9,930 nt of DNA from an uncultured Thermoguttaceae bacterium (GCA_934725735.1 CAKVCP010000082.1:1-9930), one strand, 5' to 3'; positions 1-6,430 are shown, counted from the first letter of the stretch. Notes: generated from the letters alone by a model not told the origin. Numbers and translations are program-made.

Positions 1-53
1 GCGGCAAGAAAGTTTTCCTTACCGATCGATTTTTGTTCGCTCGTTAAATTCAT
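1..53 (-). CDS. Partial N-terminus of a protein, possibly another Gfo/Idh/MocA oxidoreductase
   Basis: An ATG on the minus strand at 53-51 opens a frame that stays open to the window edge and encodes MNLTSEQKSIGKENFLA. The look of this peptide (polar LTxEQKxIGxxNF leader) resembles the first residues of some planctomycete Gfo/Idh/MocA oxidoreductases. That resemblance is from memory of the family and is weak with 17 residues. A TAGG about eight bases before the ATG is a possible weak ribosome binding site. The start lies 136 bases beyond the stop of the Gfo/Idh/MocA gene on the same strand, so the two could be neighbours in one cluster. An alternative start is a TTG at 7-5 preceded by AAGGA, but that would leave only two codons in view. 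The existence of a gene here is likely; the family is a guess. Confidence 0.5.
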   Translation of the reverse strand, partial: MNLTSEQKSIGKENFLA

Positions 54-78
54 TTTTCAACCTAATATGTGATTCGCA

Positions 79-102
79 AGGCGCCGCGTGACGCGAGCGC
101 CT
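79..102. other. Strong hairpin in the gap left of the oxidoreductase gene
   Basis: AGGCGC (79-84) pairs with GCGCCT (97-102). Inside, CGCG (85-88) pairs with CGCG (92-95) around a TGA loop, with one bulged A at 96. No T-run follows on either strand, so it does not look like a simple terminator. It sits between the TATTGTAA copy at 116-123 and the start of the left-edge gene at 53, so it could be in that gene's leader RNA. Confidence 0.4.
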
Positions 103-115
103 CGTGTGGTATTTC

Positions 116-123
116 TATTGTAA
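116..123. repeat. TATTGTAA motif, copy 1
   Basis: The sequence TCTATTGTAA here recurs at 2170-2179, and the core TATTGTAA also occurs at 2010-2017. On the minus strand it reads TTACAATA, containing TACAAT, one mismatch from a sigma70 -10 box. It lies about 63 bases before the left-edge gene's start, a fitting place for a promoter, but no convincing -35 box is seen. Confidence 0.35.
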
Positions 124-156
124 ACTAGCCACGCAAAGGAGCGTCGCAGAGGAAGA

Positions 157-179
157 CCCGTGCGCGATCGACGCGCGGG
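157..179 (-). terminator. Possible terminator after the Gfo/Idh/MocA gene
   Basis: The arms 157-164 and 172-179 form an eight-pair GC-rich stem with one G-T pair and a seven-base loop. The hairpin lies 11 bases past the stop codon of the minus-strand oxidoreductase gene. On the minus strand it is followed by TCTTCCTCT, which is pyrimidine-rich but not a true T-run, so termination may be weak. Confidence 0.4.
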
Positions 180-189
180 CTCGTCAAAA

Positions 190-1992
190 TTACAGTCGGT
201 ATTTGTCCTGATCGAGATTCGGAACGCCCGCTTCGACGCCAAGGTCGTTTTCGGGAGTTTCGTCGTTGTCCGGATCGAACCAGGATTCCTTGAAGGAGAC
301 GCTTTCGCCCTTGTCAGCGGCAATGTTGGTCACGAGCGCGATGACGGCGTCCCCCAACGCGATGCGCGGGTTGCAACGCGGCTGGATCGCGGGGTCGGCG
401 CAATTCGGATTTTCCTGGATGCACCACGCCCAGTGTTCGATCTGCTCTTTGTAGCCGCGGCTGACGGCGGGACCGGCGGGACCGGCGGAGGCGACGGCCT
501 TCTGCGCGGGCGCGCTCGCTTGGGTGTCAAGAGCGGCGGCGCCGGCGGCCTTCTTTTCGACCTTGCTCGTGGAAGGACCGCGAAGAAGTTGAGAATCCTG
601 TTCGCGTTCAAGAATGATCGTACCCTTCGTACCGAAGACGATTTCGCCGTAGCCGCCGAAACCGTTTCCGTTGATCGTCGAATACTGAACGGTAATCGTT
701 CGGCGACGTCCCGCAGGCGTTTCTGGGTCGTAATTAGGCGCGGGGAATTCGACGAGGGTGGTGATATGGTCTTGAACTTCGCGGTCGAAGGCGAAAAGGT
801 TGCGGTTCGCGGAGACGTGAACGCGAAGCGGATGAACCTTGCCGTTGTCCGGAAGAGCGGAGGGATCGTCGCCGCGAAGGAGCGCGGCGCGACGATTCGA
901 GGCGGCGAGGAAGATCGACGCCGCGTCGAGCTGATGGCTTCCCAATTCGACCATGAGGCCGCCGCCGGTGCGCTTCCAAAGGCGCCAGCGAATCAGCTCT
1001 TCGGTGGAAGGACGCGTATACTGCTTTTCGCCGCTGCCGATAATCGCGTCTTGATAGCCGTATTCGGCGGGAGACTTGACTTCGAGGCCTTTATATTCGG
1101 CGCCCCCTTCGAGCATGAGCGCGTCGGCAAGCTGCGCTTCTTTCTGAGCGACTTTGAGCGCCCAGTTTTCGATATCGACCCCGCGGGCGTCGGCGAGAGC
1201 GGCTTTCCATTCGACGAGTTCTTCCGCGAGTTTGCGCGACTGCTTATCCTCGGGTTTGAAGTCGTAAGGCATCGGCATCTGCCAGCTGTCGGACCCAGGA
1301 GAGTTTCCGCGGTGCCACTGAGCGCGGATATAGTGGATATCGCCGAGAAGACCGCGTTCGATCTGGTCTTCCGCCTCGTGATAGAGGCTGTTGTAATGGC
1401 GCTGGTGACCGATCGCGAGATGCTTGTGGAACTTCTTGGCGGCGCGCGCCATTTCTTTACACTCGATGATCGAGTGGCCCATCAGCTTTTCGCAGAGGAC
1501 GTGAAGGCCCTTGCTCATCGCCTGGACGGACGCCTTCGCGTGAAGGTGAAGGGGCAGACCGATGATAACCGCTTGAATTCCGAGTTTGTCGGCGTCGTTG
1601 AGAAGATCGCGGTAATCGGAGTAGACTTTGACGTGCTTACGCGCTTCGTCTTCGGTCTTCCAGCCGTACTTTTCCATCAAACCGCAACGCGCGGCGAACG
1701 CGGCGTCTCCATAATGGTCGCCGTGGAACGCGCGGTATTGGTTGTAAGGACGGATGTCGGCGATCGCGACGATTTGGATAAATTCCGGATTGCAGGCTCC
1801 TAACAGAACGGAACCTTCGTCGCCCGTGCCGAGGATCGCGATACGCAGCGGATTGGGGTGCGTCTTCTTATATCCGCAATAAAAGGCGCCGACGCCGGCG
1901 GCGGGAACGGCTGCGGCAAGAGCGCCCGCTTTGAGAAAATTACGTCGCGAGCAACCGCAGGGGGCCGCTTTTTTCTCTGTGTTTGAACTCAT
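190..1992 (-). CDS. Tat-exported Gfo/Idh/MocA family oxidoreductase
   Basis: A 600-residue predicted NAD(P)-dependent oxidoreductase of the Gfo/Idh/MocA superfamily, whose members usually act on sugars, inositols or related polyols; the substrate cannot be told here. The N-terminus has a twin-arginine signal, CSRRNFLKAGALAAA (14-28), so the folded protein is probably exported. The Rossmann part begins LRIAILGTGDEGS (49-61), with the family's EK motif at CEKLMG (168-172) and GHQRHYN (195-201). The C-terminal domain has GGGLMVELGSHQLD (343-356), where His353 and Asp356 fit the catalytic motif. The protein is longer than the typical 350-450 residues because of a charged insertion at about 240-335 and an Ala/Pro-rich linker at about 480-512. 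ATG 1992 is chosen because it gives a complete Tat signal and has AGGAAAG upstream (2006-2000). It lies downstream of the DoxX-like gene with a 224-base gap. Confidence 0.9.
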   Translation of the reverse strand: MSSNTEKKAAPCGCSRRNFLKAGALAAAVPAAGVGAFYCGYKKTHPNPLRIAILGTGDEGSVLLGACNPEFIQIVAIADIRPYNQYRAFHGDHYGDAAFAARCGLMEKYGWKTEDEARKHVKVYSDYRDLLNDADKLGIQAVIIGLPLHLHAKASVQAMSKGLHVLCEKLMGHSIIECKEMARAAKKFHKHLAIGHQRHYNSLYHEAEDQIERGLLGDIHYIRAQWHRGNSPGSDSWQMPMPYDFKPEDKQSRKLAEELVEWKAALADARGVDIENWALKVAQKEAQLADALMLEGGAEYKGLEVKSPAEYGYQDAIIGSGEKQYTRPSTEELIRWRLWKRTGGGLMVELGSHQLDAASIFLAASNRRAALLRGDDPSALPDNGKVHPLRVHVSANRNLFAFDREVQDHITTLVEFPAPNYDPETPAGRRRTITVQYSTINGNGFGGYGEIVFGTKGTIILEREQDSQLLRGPSTSKVEKKAAGAAALDTQASAPAQKAVASAGPAGPAVSRGYKEQIEHWAWCIQENPNCADPAIQPRCNPRIALGDAVIALVTNIAADKGESVSFKESWFDPDNDETPENDLGVEAGVPNLDQDKYRL

Positions 1993-2009
1993 CGTAACTC
2001 TTTCCTGTG

Positions 2010-2017
2010 TATTGTAA
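2010..2017. repeat. TATTGTAA motif, copy 2
   Basis: This copy sits 18 bases before the ATG of the Gfo/Idh/MocA gene. Read as a minus-strand -10 box (TACAAT), it would put the transcript start inside the ribosome binding site, so it is either not a promoter for that gene or makes a nearly leaderless RNA. It could instead be a protein-binding site. Confidence 0.3.
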
Positions 2018-2050
2018 CGCCGAGGGAGCGAAGAGGGAAAACCGACTTCG

Positions 2051-2150
2051 CCGACGTCGGGAGTATTTTCTTCACGTCGCGAGCGTTACCGCTCGACGAA
2101 CGTCGCATGGACGCGCTGCGAGTTCACGTCGGGCGACGTCTTTCGTCGCC
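2051..2150. repeat. Cluster of inverted repeats between the DoxX-like and Gfo/Idh/MocA genes
   Basis: Three perfect inverted repeats fall within 100 bases: the palindrome CCGACGTCGG (2051-2060), CGAGCG-TTAC-CGCTCG (2080-2095) and GGCGACG-TCTTT-CGTCGCC (2132-2150). A direct repeat TTCACGTCG occurs at 2071-2079 and 2123-2131. The gap of 224 bases (1993-2216) has no gene that can be supported. In RNA these would form stable hairpins, so they may slow or stop transcription coming from the DoxX-like gene or act in the leader of the oxidoreductase gene. None is followed by a T-run on the minus strand. Confidence 0.45.
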
Positions 2151-2171
2151 TTGACGCGTCTTTTAAATCTC

Positions 2172-2179
2172 TATTGTAA
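2172..2179. repeat. TATTGTAA motif, copy 3
   Basis: This copy shares ten bases (TCTATTGTAA) with copy 1. As a minus-strand -10 box (TACAAT) it would start a transcript running through the inverted-repeat cluster into the Gfo/Idh/MocA gene with a leader of about 170 bases. No good -35 box is visible. Confidence 0.3.
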
Positions 2180-2216
2180 CATGCGCGACCGATTTTGGGG
2201 ATAGGTTTCACAAAAA

Positions 2217-3332
2217 TCACGCGCAATTTTCCGCGCTATGGCAGGGAGGCGAGAGGGGATCCGACTCGATTCCATACCAACGATAGAGATTTTTGCCGAC
2301 AAGATTCCAAAGGAACCAGTCGAGTCCGCCCCATCGTCCGGCGGGAAGCGCCGCGATCAACAGCAGGATCAAGAGTTCGATTCCGTCCTTGTTGAAGATC
2401 ATGAAGTGACCGACCATATCGGGAGAATAAGGATAGACCGTCGGCCAGGGGAATTGCGAAAGGACGACGTTGACGAGGAAGCAAGCGCCGCCAAGAGCCG
2501 CCAAACGCGTACAAAGGCCAAGGATCAAGCACAGGCCGATCGCGGTGAGCCCGACGGTGACCATCGCGTCGAGTGCGCCCATCGTGGAGCCCTTCGCGAA
2601 GTTGCTAATCCACGGAAGCGTCGCGACAAACTGCATGAGAGCGCATTTGTCCTGACCGTAGGTGATCTCCGGAAGCTCGCCGAATTTCTTCTGGCTCGGC
2701 GTGAGGATATTCCAGAGGTCGAGCTGCATGTTTTCGCCCATCTTCACGGGAGCGGACGCGAATTTTTCGCCTTCGCTACGATACTTCGTCTGAGCGTCCC
2801 AGTTGCGGATGCGCTGATATTCGGCGTCGTTCTTCGTCTTCGCCAATTTCGCTTCGAAACGCGCCTTGCTCGCGACAAAACCGCGGATGTCTTCGCGGTT
2901 TTCAAGAACGTATTCGCGAAGGGAAAGAACGTACTGGTCGAAGATCGCCTTCGCCTGCGCGAGCTGCTCGTCGTCGTTCAATTGGAAGTGCGCGCGATAC
3001 TCGTCAAAGTATTTGAACCATTCCGTTTCAATCACGGGGAAGGTCCAACCGATACGCTGCTGCGCGGTATTTTGGCCGTTTTCGAGCCCAACGCGATAAA
3101 CTTCGGCCATCTGAATTCTTTCTTCGCCCCCCAAGTCGGGAAGGAAGAAATAGTAGAAATCCTTCGTCGGCCCCTTCGCCATGCCAAGGAACCCCTTGGA
3201 GGAGAAATCGTTAGAAGGATTAGCCTTCCAGAGACCTTCGTACAGGAAATGCCAGCCAACTCCGATTCGCAACACGACGATCAGAGCGACAATCAACGCC
3301 GCATAGCAGCCACAAGTTTTTGTCTTACCCAA
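2217..3332 (-). CDS. DoxX-like integral membrane protein with a large insertion (TTG start)
   Basis: A 371-residue membrane protein resembling the DoxX/DoxD family, whose members are small four-helix proteins, some linked to quinone or thiosulfate metabolism; function here is unknown. The first helix (about 9-30) runs into RIGVGWHFLYEGLWK (22-36), the family's recognisable segment. A polar, charged stretch of some 210 residues follows (about 37-248), probably outside the membrane and partly helical (about 122-190). Hydrophobic segments resume at about 252-273, 277-292 and 316-332, so a typical DoxX fold seems split after helix 1. The start is set at TTG 3332-3330 because GGAGG (3343-3339) lies six bases before it and the protein then begins right at the first helix. 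An upstream in-frame ATG at 3428 has no ribosome binding site and adds an unlikely polar leader. It precedes the Tat oxidoreductase gene on the same strand. Confidence 0.75.
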   Translation of the reverse strand: MGKTKTCGCYAALIVALIVVLRIGVGWHFLYEGLWKANPSNDFSSKGFLGMAKGPTKDFYYFFLPDLGGEERIQMAEVYRVGLENGQNTAQQRIGWTFPVIETEWFKYFDEYRAHFQLNDDEQLAQAKAIFDQYVLSLREYVLENREDIRGFVASKARFEAKLAKTKNDAEYQRIRNWDAQTKYRSEGEKFASAPVKMGENMQLDLWNILTPSQKKFGELPEITYGQDKCALMQFVATLPWISNFAKGSTMGALDAMVTVGLTAIGLCLILGLCTRLAALGGACFLVNVVLSQFPWPTVYPYSPDMVGHFMIFNKDGIELLILLLIAALPAGRWGGLDWFLWNLVGKNLYRWYGIESDPLSPPCHSAENCA

Positions 3333-3338
3333 GAGACG

Positions 3339-3343
3339 CCTCC
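3339..3343 (-). promoter_or_regulatory. Ribosome binding site deciding a TTG start
   Basis: GGAGG on the minus strand lies six bases before TTG 3332. It is the strongest Shine-Dalgarno match near this gene and is the reason for preferring TTG over the ATG 96 bases upstream. Confidence 0.7.
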
Positions 3344-3574
3344 TCTCGACCGTATAGCGCGAATAAGGCGCGCCGCGCACGGTCACCCATATGTGTAAAT
3401 GCTTAAATTTTAGGCAATAATCCTTCATAACGCGCCGTCGTTTCAGCGCGCGTTAATCTGAAAGCGCCCGCGGCGCTAGACGCAAAACGCCTTGATGCGT
3501 CGCGACCGCCTTAGTTCGCCAATCCGAATACGCGTCAATCTTTTTTACGCTTATCCAGACGGATAATTTTTCGT

Positions 3575-3602
3575 ATTTTAGCGCTACTGTGTCTACTATC
3601 AA
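3575..3602 (-). promoter_or_regulatory. Predicted sigma70-type promoter for the DoxX-like gene
   Basis: On the minus strand TTGATA (3602-3597) and TAAAAT (3580-3575) each match the consensus at five of six positions and are 16 bases apart. Transcription would start near 3568, giving a leader of about 235 bases before the TTG start at 3332. This is a match by eye, not a scored prediction. Confidence 0.55.
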
Positions 3603-3710
3603 AGTGGGGAAACGGGAATTTTCTCCAAAAAACAACCTCGTTTCCGCATTTTAACACAAACTCACGGTCTATCGCGCACTCTCGTTAAAACCAACAAATC
3701 TACGAAACTC

Positions 3711-3765
3711 AATATTACCGGCAAAAATACGTCAAGACAAGAACGTCTCTTCGTCTAATATTACC
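3711..3765. repeat. Direct repeat AATATTACC upstream of the plus-strand promoter
   Basis: AATATTACC occurs at 3711-3719 and again at 3757-3765, 46 bases apart centre to centre. The second copy ends 20 bases before the -35 box at 3786. The position fits an activator or repressor site, but two nine-base copies could arise by chance in A/T-rich sequence. Confidence 0.3.
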
Positions 3766-3785
3766 CCTCGAAAAAGCGCCGGGGC

Positions 3786-3814
3786 TTGAACGACTCTTCT
3801 ATCAGCCGTATAAT
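3786..3814 (+). promoter_or_regulatory. Predicted sigma70-type promoter for the UPF0210-acyltransferase genes
   Basis: TTGAAC (3786-3791) and a perfect TATAAT (3809-3814) are separated by 17 bases, the ideal spacing. Transcription would start near 3821 and give a leader of about 88 bases before ATG 3909. Two AATATTACC copies lie just upstream and could be regulator sites. Confidence 0.65.
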
Positions 3815-3908
3815 CGGGCCGAACGTTAGCGGATACCGCGCCACGGCGCGTTAGATTAGTTATATTGAGTATGGGGAAGTTCAAGTTTCCTGGAAGGACG
3901 CGATCGCC

Positions 3909-5294
3909 ATGTTACAAACCGACGAAATTCTTTCGACAGTAAGAATGTTACATTCCGAGCACCTCGACGTGCGCGCTGTAACCCTAGCGCTGAATCTTAA
4001 CGACTGCGCTTCTTCAAACGTCGATCAAATGTGCAAAAAGGTCTATCATAAGATCGTGTCGCACGCTCGAAATCTCGTCGACGTCTGCGAAGAAATCGGC
4101 GGAAAATACGGCGTCCCGATCACCAATAAACGTATTGCGATTTCCCCCGCGGCGACTCTCCTTGCCGGACACAACAAGACGGCGGCGATCGAACTTGCCA
4201 AGGCGCTCGACGCCGCGGGCGCATACTGCCGCGTCGACTTTGTCGGCGGATTCTCCGCGCTCGTGCAAAAGGGCGTCGCGGCGGGAGACCAGATCTTAAT
4301 CGACTCCCTTCCCGACGTCTTGACGCAAACGAAATGCGTTTGCGCTTCCGTCAACGCCGCGTCTCGTAAGGCGGGAATCAACATGGACGCGCTCAAGCGT
4401 CTCGGCGAAGTCATCAGCGAGATCGCTCACGCCGATATGGACAACAACGGCTTTGCGGCGGCCAAGCTCGTCGTCTTCTCCAACATTCCCGAAGACAACC
4501 CCTTCATGGCCGGCGCGTACATGGGCGCGGGAGAACCGGAAGCGACGATCAACATCGGCGTTTCCGGACCGGGAGTCGTCGACTGCGCCCTTCAGCGTCG
4601 CATCGCGACCGCGAAGGAATCGGGCAAGCAGCTCACCCTCCTCGATCTGGCGGAAGAGATCAAGATCGCAAGTTTCCGCGTCACGCGCATCGGCGAATTG
4701 ATCGGACGCGAAGTCGCGGACCGCCTCAACACCTCCTTCGGCGTCGTCGACCTCTCCTTGGCGCCGACCCCCGCGATCGGCGACTCGATCGGCGAAATCC
4801 TCAAGACGCTCGGTCTCGCGCACGTCGGCGCTCCCGGCTCCACCGCTGCGATCGCGATGCTTAACGACGCGGTCAAAAAGGGCGGACTCTTCGCTTCCGG
4901 CTCCGTCGGCGGACTCAGCGGCGCCTTCATCCCCGTCTCAGAAGACTCCACCCTCGCCGACGCCGCCGCCAAGGGACACCTCTCCCTCGAAAAACTAGAA
5001 GCGATGACCGCCGTGTGCTCCGTCGGTCTCGACATGATCCTCATACCCGGCGACACGCCACCAACGACGATCTCCGCCATCATGGCCGACGAACTCGCCA
5101 TCGGCGTCATCAACAATAAGACGACCGCGACGCGTCTCGTTCCGATTCCGGGCAAAAAGGCGGGAGAATTCGTCTCCTTCGGCGGACTCTTCGGAGCCTC
5201 CCCCGTCATGCAGGTGCGCAACTTCGGCACCAGCGACGCCTTCGTCAACTTCGGCGGACGCATCCCCGCTCCTCTGCAATCCTTCGGCAACTGA
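3909..5294 (+). CDS. UPF0210 (PFL family, DUF711) protein
   Basis: A 461-residue cytoplasmic protein of the UPF0210/DUF711 group, which has a fold related to pyruvate formate-lyase-type glycyl radical enzymes but no established reaction. Conserved stretches seen along the whole length include the start MLQTDEILSTVRML, INMDALKRLGEVI (157-169), EDNPFMAGAYMGAGEPE (195-211), NIGVSGPGVV (215-224), FGVVDLSLAPTPAIGDSIGE (277-296), VGGLSGAFIPVSED (333-346), SVGLDMILIPGDTPP (371-385), AIGVINNKTTATR (397-409) and the C-terminal GGRIPAP (449-455). It is full length. ATG 3909 is supported by GGAAGGA ten bases upstream and by the conserved N-terminus. In many bacteria an ACT-domain UPF0237 gene sits immediately upstream; here the upstream side is the gene-free spacer, and an acyltransferase gene follows after 21 bases. 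Confidence 0.92.
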   Translation: MLQTDEILSTVRMLHSEHLDVRAVTLALNLNDCASSNVDQMCKKVYHKIVSHARNLVDVCEEIGGKYGVPITNKRIAISPAATLLAGHNKTAAIELAKALDAAGAYCRVDFVGGFSALVQKGVAAGDQILIDSLPDVLTQTKCVCASVNAASRKAGINMDALKRLGEVISEIAHADMDNNGFAAAKLVVFSNIPEDNPFMAGAYMGAGEPEATINIGVSGPGVVDCALQRRIATAKESGKQLTLLDLAEEIKIASFRVTRIGELIGREVADRLNTSFGVVDLSLAPTPAIGDSIGEILKTLGLAHVGAPGSTAAIAMLNDAVKKGGLFASGSVGGLSGAFIPVSEDSTLADAAAKGHLSLEKLEAMTAVCSVGLDMILIPGDTPPTTISAIMADELAIGVINNKTTATRLVPIPGKKAGEFVSFGGLFGASPVMQVRNFGTSDAFVNFGGRIPAPLQSFGN

Positions 5295-5315
5295 CGCCTT
5301 TTTTCGAGGACGCGC

Positions 5316-6380
5316 ATGAACGCGGCGAGAGATTATCGCTTTGATTTGCTGCGCGTCTTCGCGTGCCTTTCGGTTCTTGTCCTCCATACGACAAGCGCCT
5401 TCCTCGAAGCTCCGAACGCGACGCTTCCCTTCTTTACCGTCGCGTTCGTCAACTCTCTTTCTCGCGCCGCCGTTCCCCTGTTCGTCATGACGGCGGGGCG
5501 ATTCGCTCTCGAAAAAATCGACGATTTCGCGTCGATTACGCCCTTCTTACGCGCGCGCGTCCGCCGTCTTTGGATCCCGACTCTCCTATGGAGCGCTATC
5601 TATCTTGCCCTCTTCTTTGCCGACAAGATCTTTCGCGGCTCTCCAATCGATTTCTCGCTCGTTCTTTACGATTGGTTCTGGAAGGGAAAGCCGGGCGCGG
5701 GCTACCATCTATGGTACCTTTACATGCTTATTGGGCTCGAATTGCTCGCGCCTCCCCTTTTCCTGTGGACGCGCAAGCGTCCGCGACTCCTCAACGCTTG
5801 CAACGTCGGGATCTTCGCGGCGTTTTCCGCGATCGCGACCGCGTTGATTCAACGCGGCGGGACGGGGCGCGGCGACCTCTTCCTCCCCTTCCTTTGCGTC
5901 GCGTATCTTCCCTATTATTTTTTGGGAAGCCAACTCTGGAGCCGAACGCGGCGCCTCGACGCGAGGGGACGTCGGCGTCTGCGCGTCCTCGCCCTCGCTC
6001 TCGTCTGCGCCGGGACCGCGATCATGCTCGCGCTCATTTACGCAGGACGCTACAACGACGCGCGAAACGACTTCTCCCAGCAAGGCCTTTTCCTTGCGCT
6101 GGGGGAATATCTCTTCTTCCTCTCCCTCCCCCCTTCGAAGGAAGGAAAAGAGCCGAAGGCGCTCGGTCGTGCGGCGGCGCAAAGTTTTGACGTCTTCTTG
6201 TCGCACGTCGCGTTTTTAGCGCTTTTGACGCGACTCTTCGGAAGTTGGGGGCGCGTCTTTGAAGAAACGTACCTTGGCGCGTACGCGCTAGCGTGCCTTA
6301 CGTATGCGTTTTCGACGGCGACCGTAAGCGTCGTCGACTATTTCAGGCGCCGAATCGCGAAAAGAAGACGCGCTCCCTAG
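5316..6380 (+). CDS. Acyltransferase-3 family membrane protein
   Basis: A 354-residue integral membrane O-acyltransferase of the acyltransferase-3 family (the OatA/WecH type), which moves acetyl or similar groups onto cell-surface sugars or other extracytoplasmic acceptors. The family's RX10H motif is present as Arg13-(10)-His24 in RFDLLRVFACLSVLVLHTT. AVPLFVMTAG (52-61), the HLWYLYML segment (His131) and SFDVFLSHVAFL (290-301) are also typical. About ten hydrophobic segments span the protein, with a basic cytoplasmic loop at 208-222 and a basic tail. No extra SGNH domain is present, so it is the short form. ATG 5316 has CGAGGA five bases upstream and gives the motif at the usual distance from the N-terminus. 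It begins 21 bases after the UPF0210 stop, so the two are probably co-transcribed. The acceptor cannot be inferred. Confidence 0.88.
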   Translation: MNAARDYRFDLLRVFACLSVLVLHTTSAFLEAPNATLPFFTVAFVNSLSRAAVPLFVMTAGRFALEKIDDFASITPFLRARVRRLWIPTLLWSAIYLALFFADKIFRGSPIDFSLVLYDWFWKGKPGAGYHLWYLYMLIGLELLAPPLFLWTRKRPRLLNACNVGIFAAFSAIATALIQRGGTGRGDLFLPFLCVAYLPYYFLGSQLWSRTRRLDARGRRRLRVLALALVCAGTAIMLALIYAGRYNDARNDFSQQGLFLALGEYLFFLSLPPSKEGKEPKALGRAAAQSFDVFLSHVAFLALLTRLFGSWGRVFEETYLGAYALACLTYAFSTATVSVVDYFRRRIAKRRRAP

Positions 6381-6403
6381 CGGTCGGCGCTAATTTCACC
6401 CCT

Positions 6404-6430
6404 TGCGTAGCGTTAAAAAAACGCTATGAT
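6404..6430 (+). promoter_or_regulatory. Possible promoter for the HAD-like gene
   Basis: TTGCGT (6404-6409) and TATGAT (6425-6430) resemble sigma70 boxes but are only 15 bases apart, shorter than ideal. The putative transcript would start near 6437, about 73 bases before ATG 6510. It overlaps the hairpin at 6407-6428, so at most one reading may be right. Confidence 0.3.
6407..6428. terminator. Hairpin after the acyltransferase gene, possible terminator
   Basis: CGTAGCGTT (6407-6415) and AACGCTATG (6420-6428) form a nine-pair stem, including one G-T pair, with an AAAA loop. On the plus strand it is followed by ATTTTC, a short T-run, 26 bases after the acyltransferase stop codon. A weaker hairpin (ACGCG/CGCGT) follows at 6445-6461. 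The same stretch overlaps a possible promoter for the next gene. Confidence 0.5.

Larger units (their letters stand above)
3333..3908. other. Divergent intergenic region
   Basis: These 576 bases separate the minus-strand DoxX-like gene from the plus-strand UPF0210 gene. No convincing gene or tRNA is seen. The region holds one promoter in each direction, hairpins at 3429-3454 (AACGCGC/GCGCGTT), 3441-3463 (TTTCAG/CTGAAA, mutually exclusive with the first) and 3479-3501 (GACGCA/TGCGTC), and two copies of AATATTACC (3711-3719, 3757-3765). The hairpins would be in the leader RNA of the DoxX-like gene. The region is richer in A and T than the flanking genes, as expected for a control region. Confidence 0.6.

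Noticed and set aside
160..1803. 547-residue open frame on the plus strand opposite the Gfo/Idh/MocA gene
   Set aside because: It is antisense to a clearly recognisable protein, has no recognisable motifs, and long antisense frames are expected in GC-rich genes with this codon use.
2238..3398. 386-residue open frame on the plus strand opposite the DoxX-like gene
   Set aside because: Antisense shadow: Arg/Asp/Glu/Val-rich with no family motifs, while the opposite strand encodes helices and the DoxX signature with a strong ribosome binding site.
3453..3635. 60-residue minus-strand open frame in the divergent spacer
   Set aside because: No ribosome binding site or recognisable feature, and it overlaps the predicted minus-strand promoter at 3575-3602.
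3333..3908. tRNA or known riboswitch in the large spacer
   Set aside because: No T-loop sequence (GGTTCGAATCC-like) with matching acceptor stem and no familiar riboswitch core was found by eye.
3871..3942. Short plus-strand frame (MGKFKFPGRTRSPCYKPTKFF...) overlapping the UPF0210 start
   Set aside because: No ribosome binding site before its ATG and only about 23 codons; it overlaps the Shine-Dalgarno and start of the UPF0210 gene. An upstream regulatory peptide cannot be excluded but nothing supports it.
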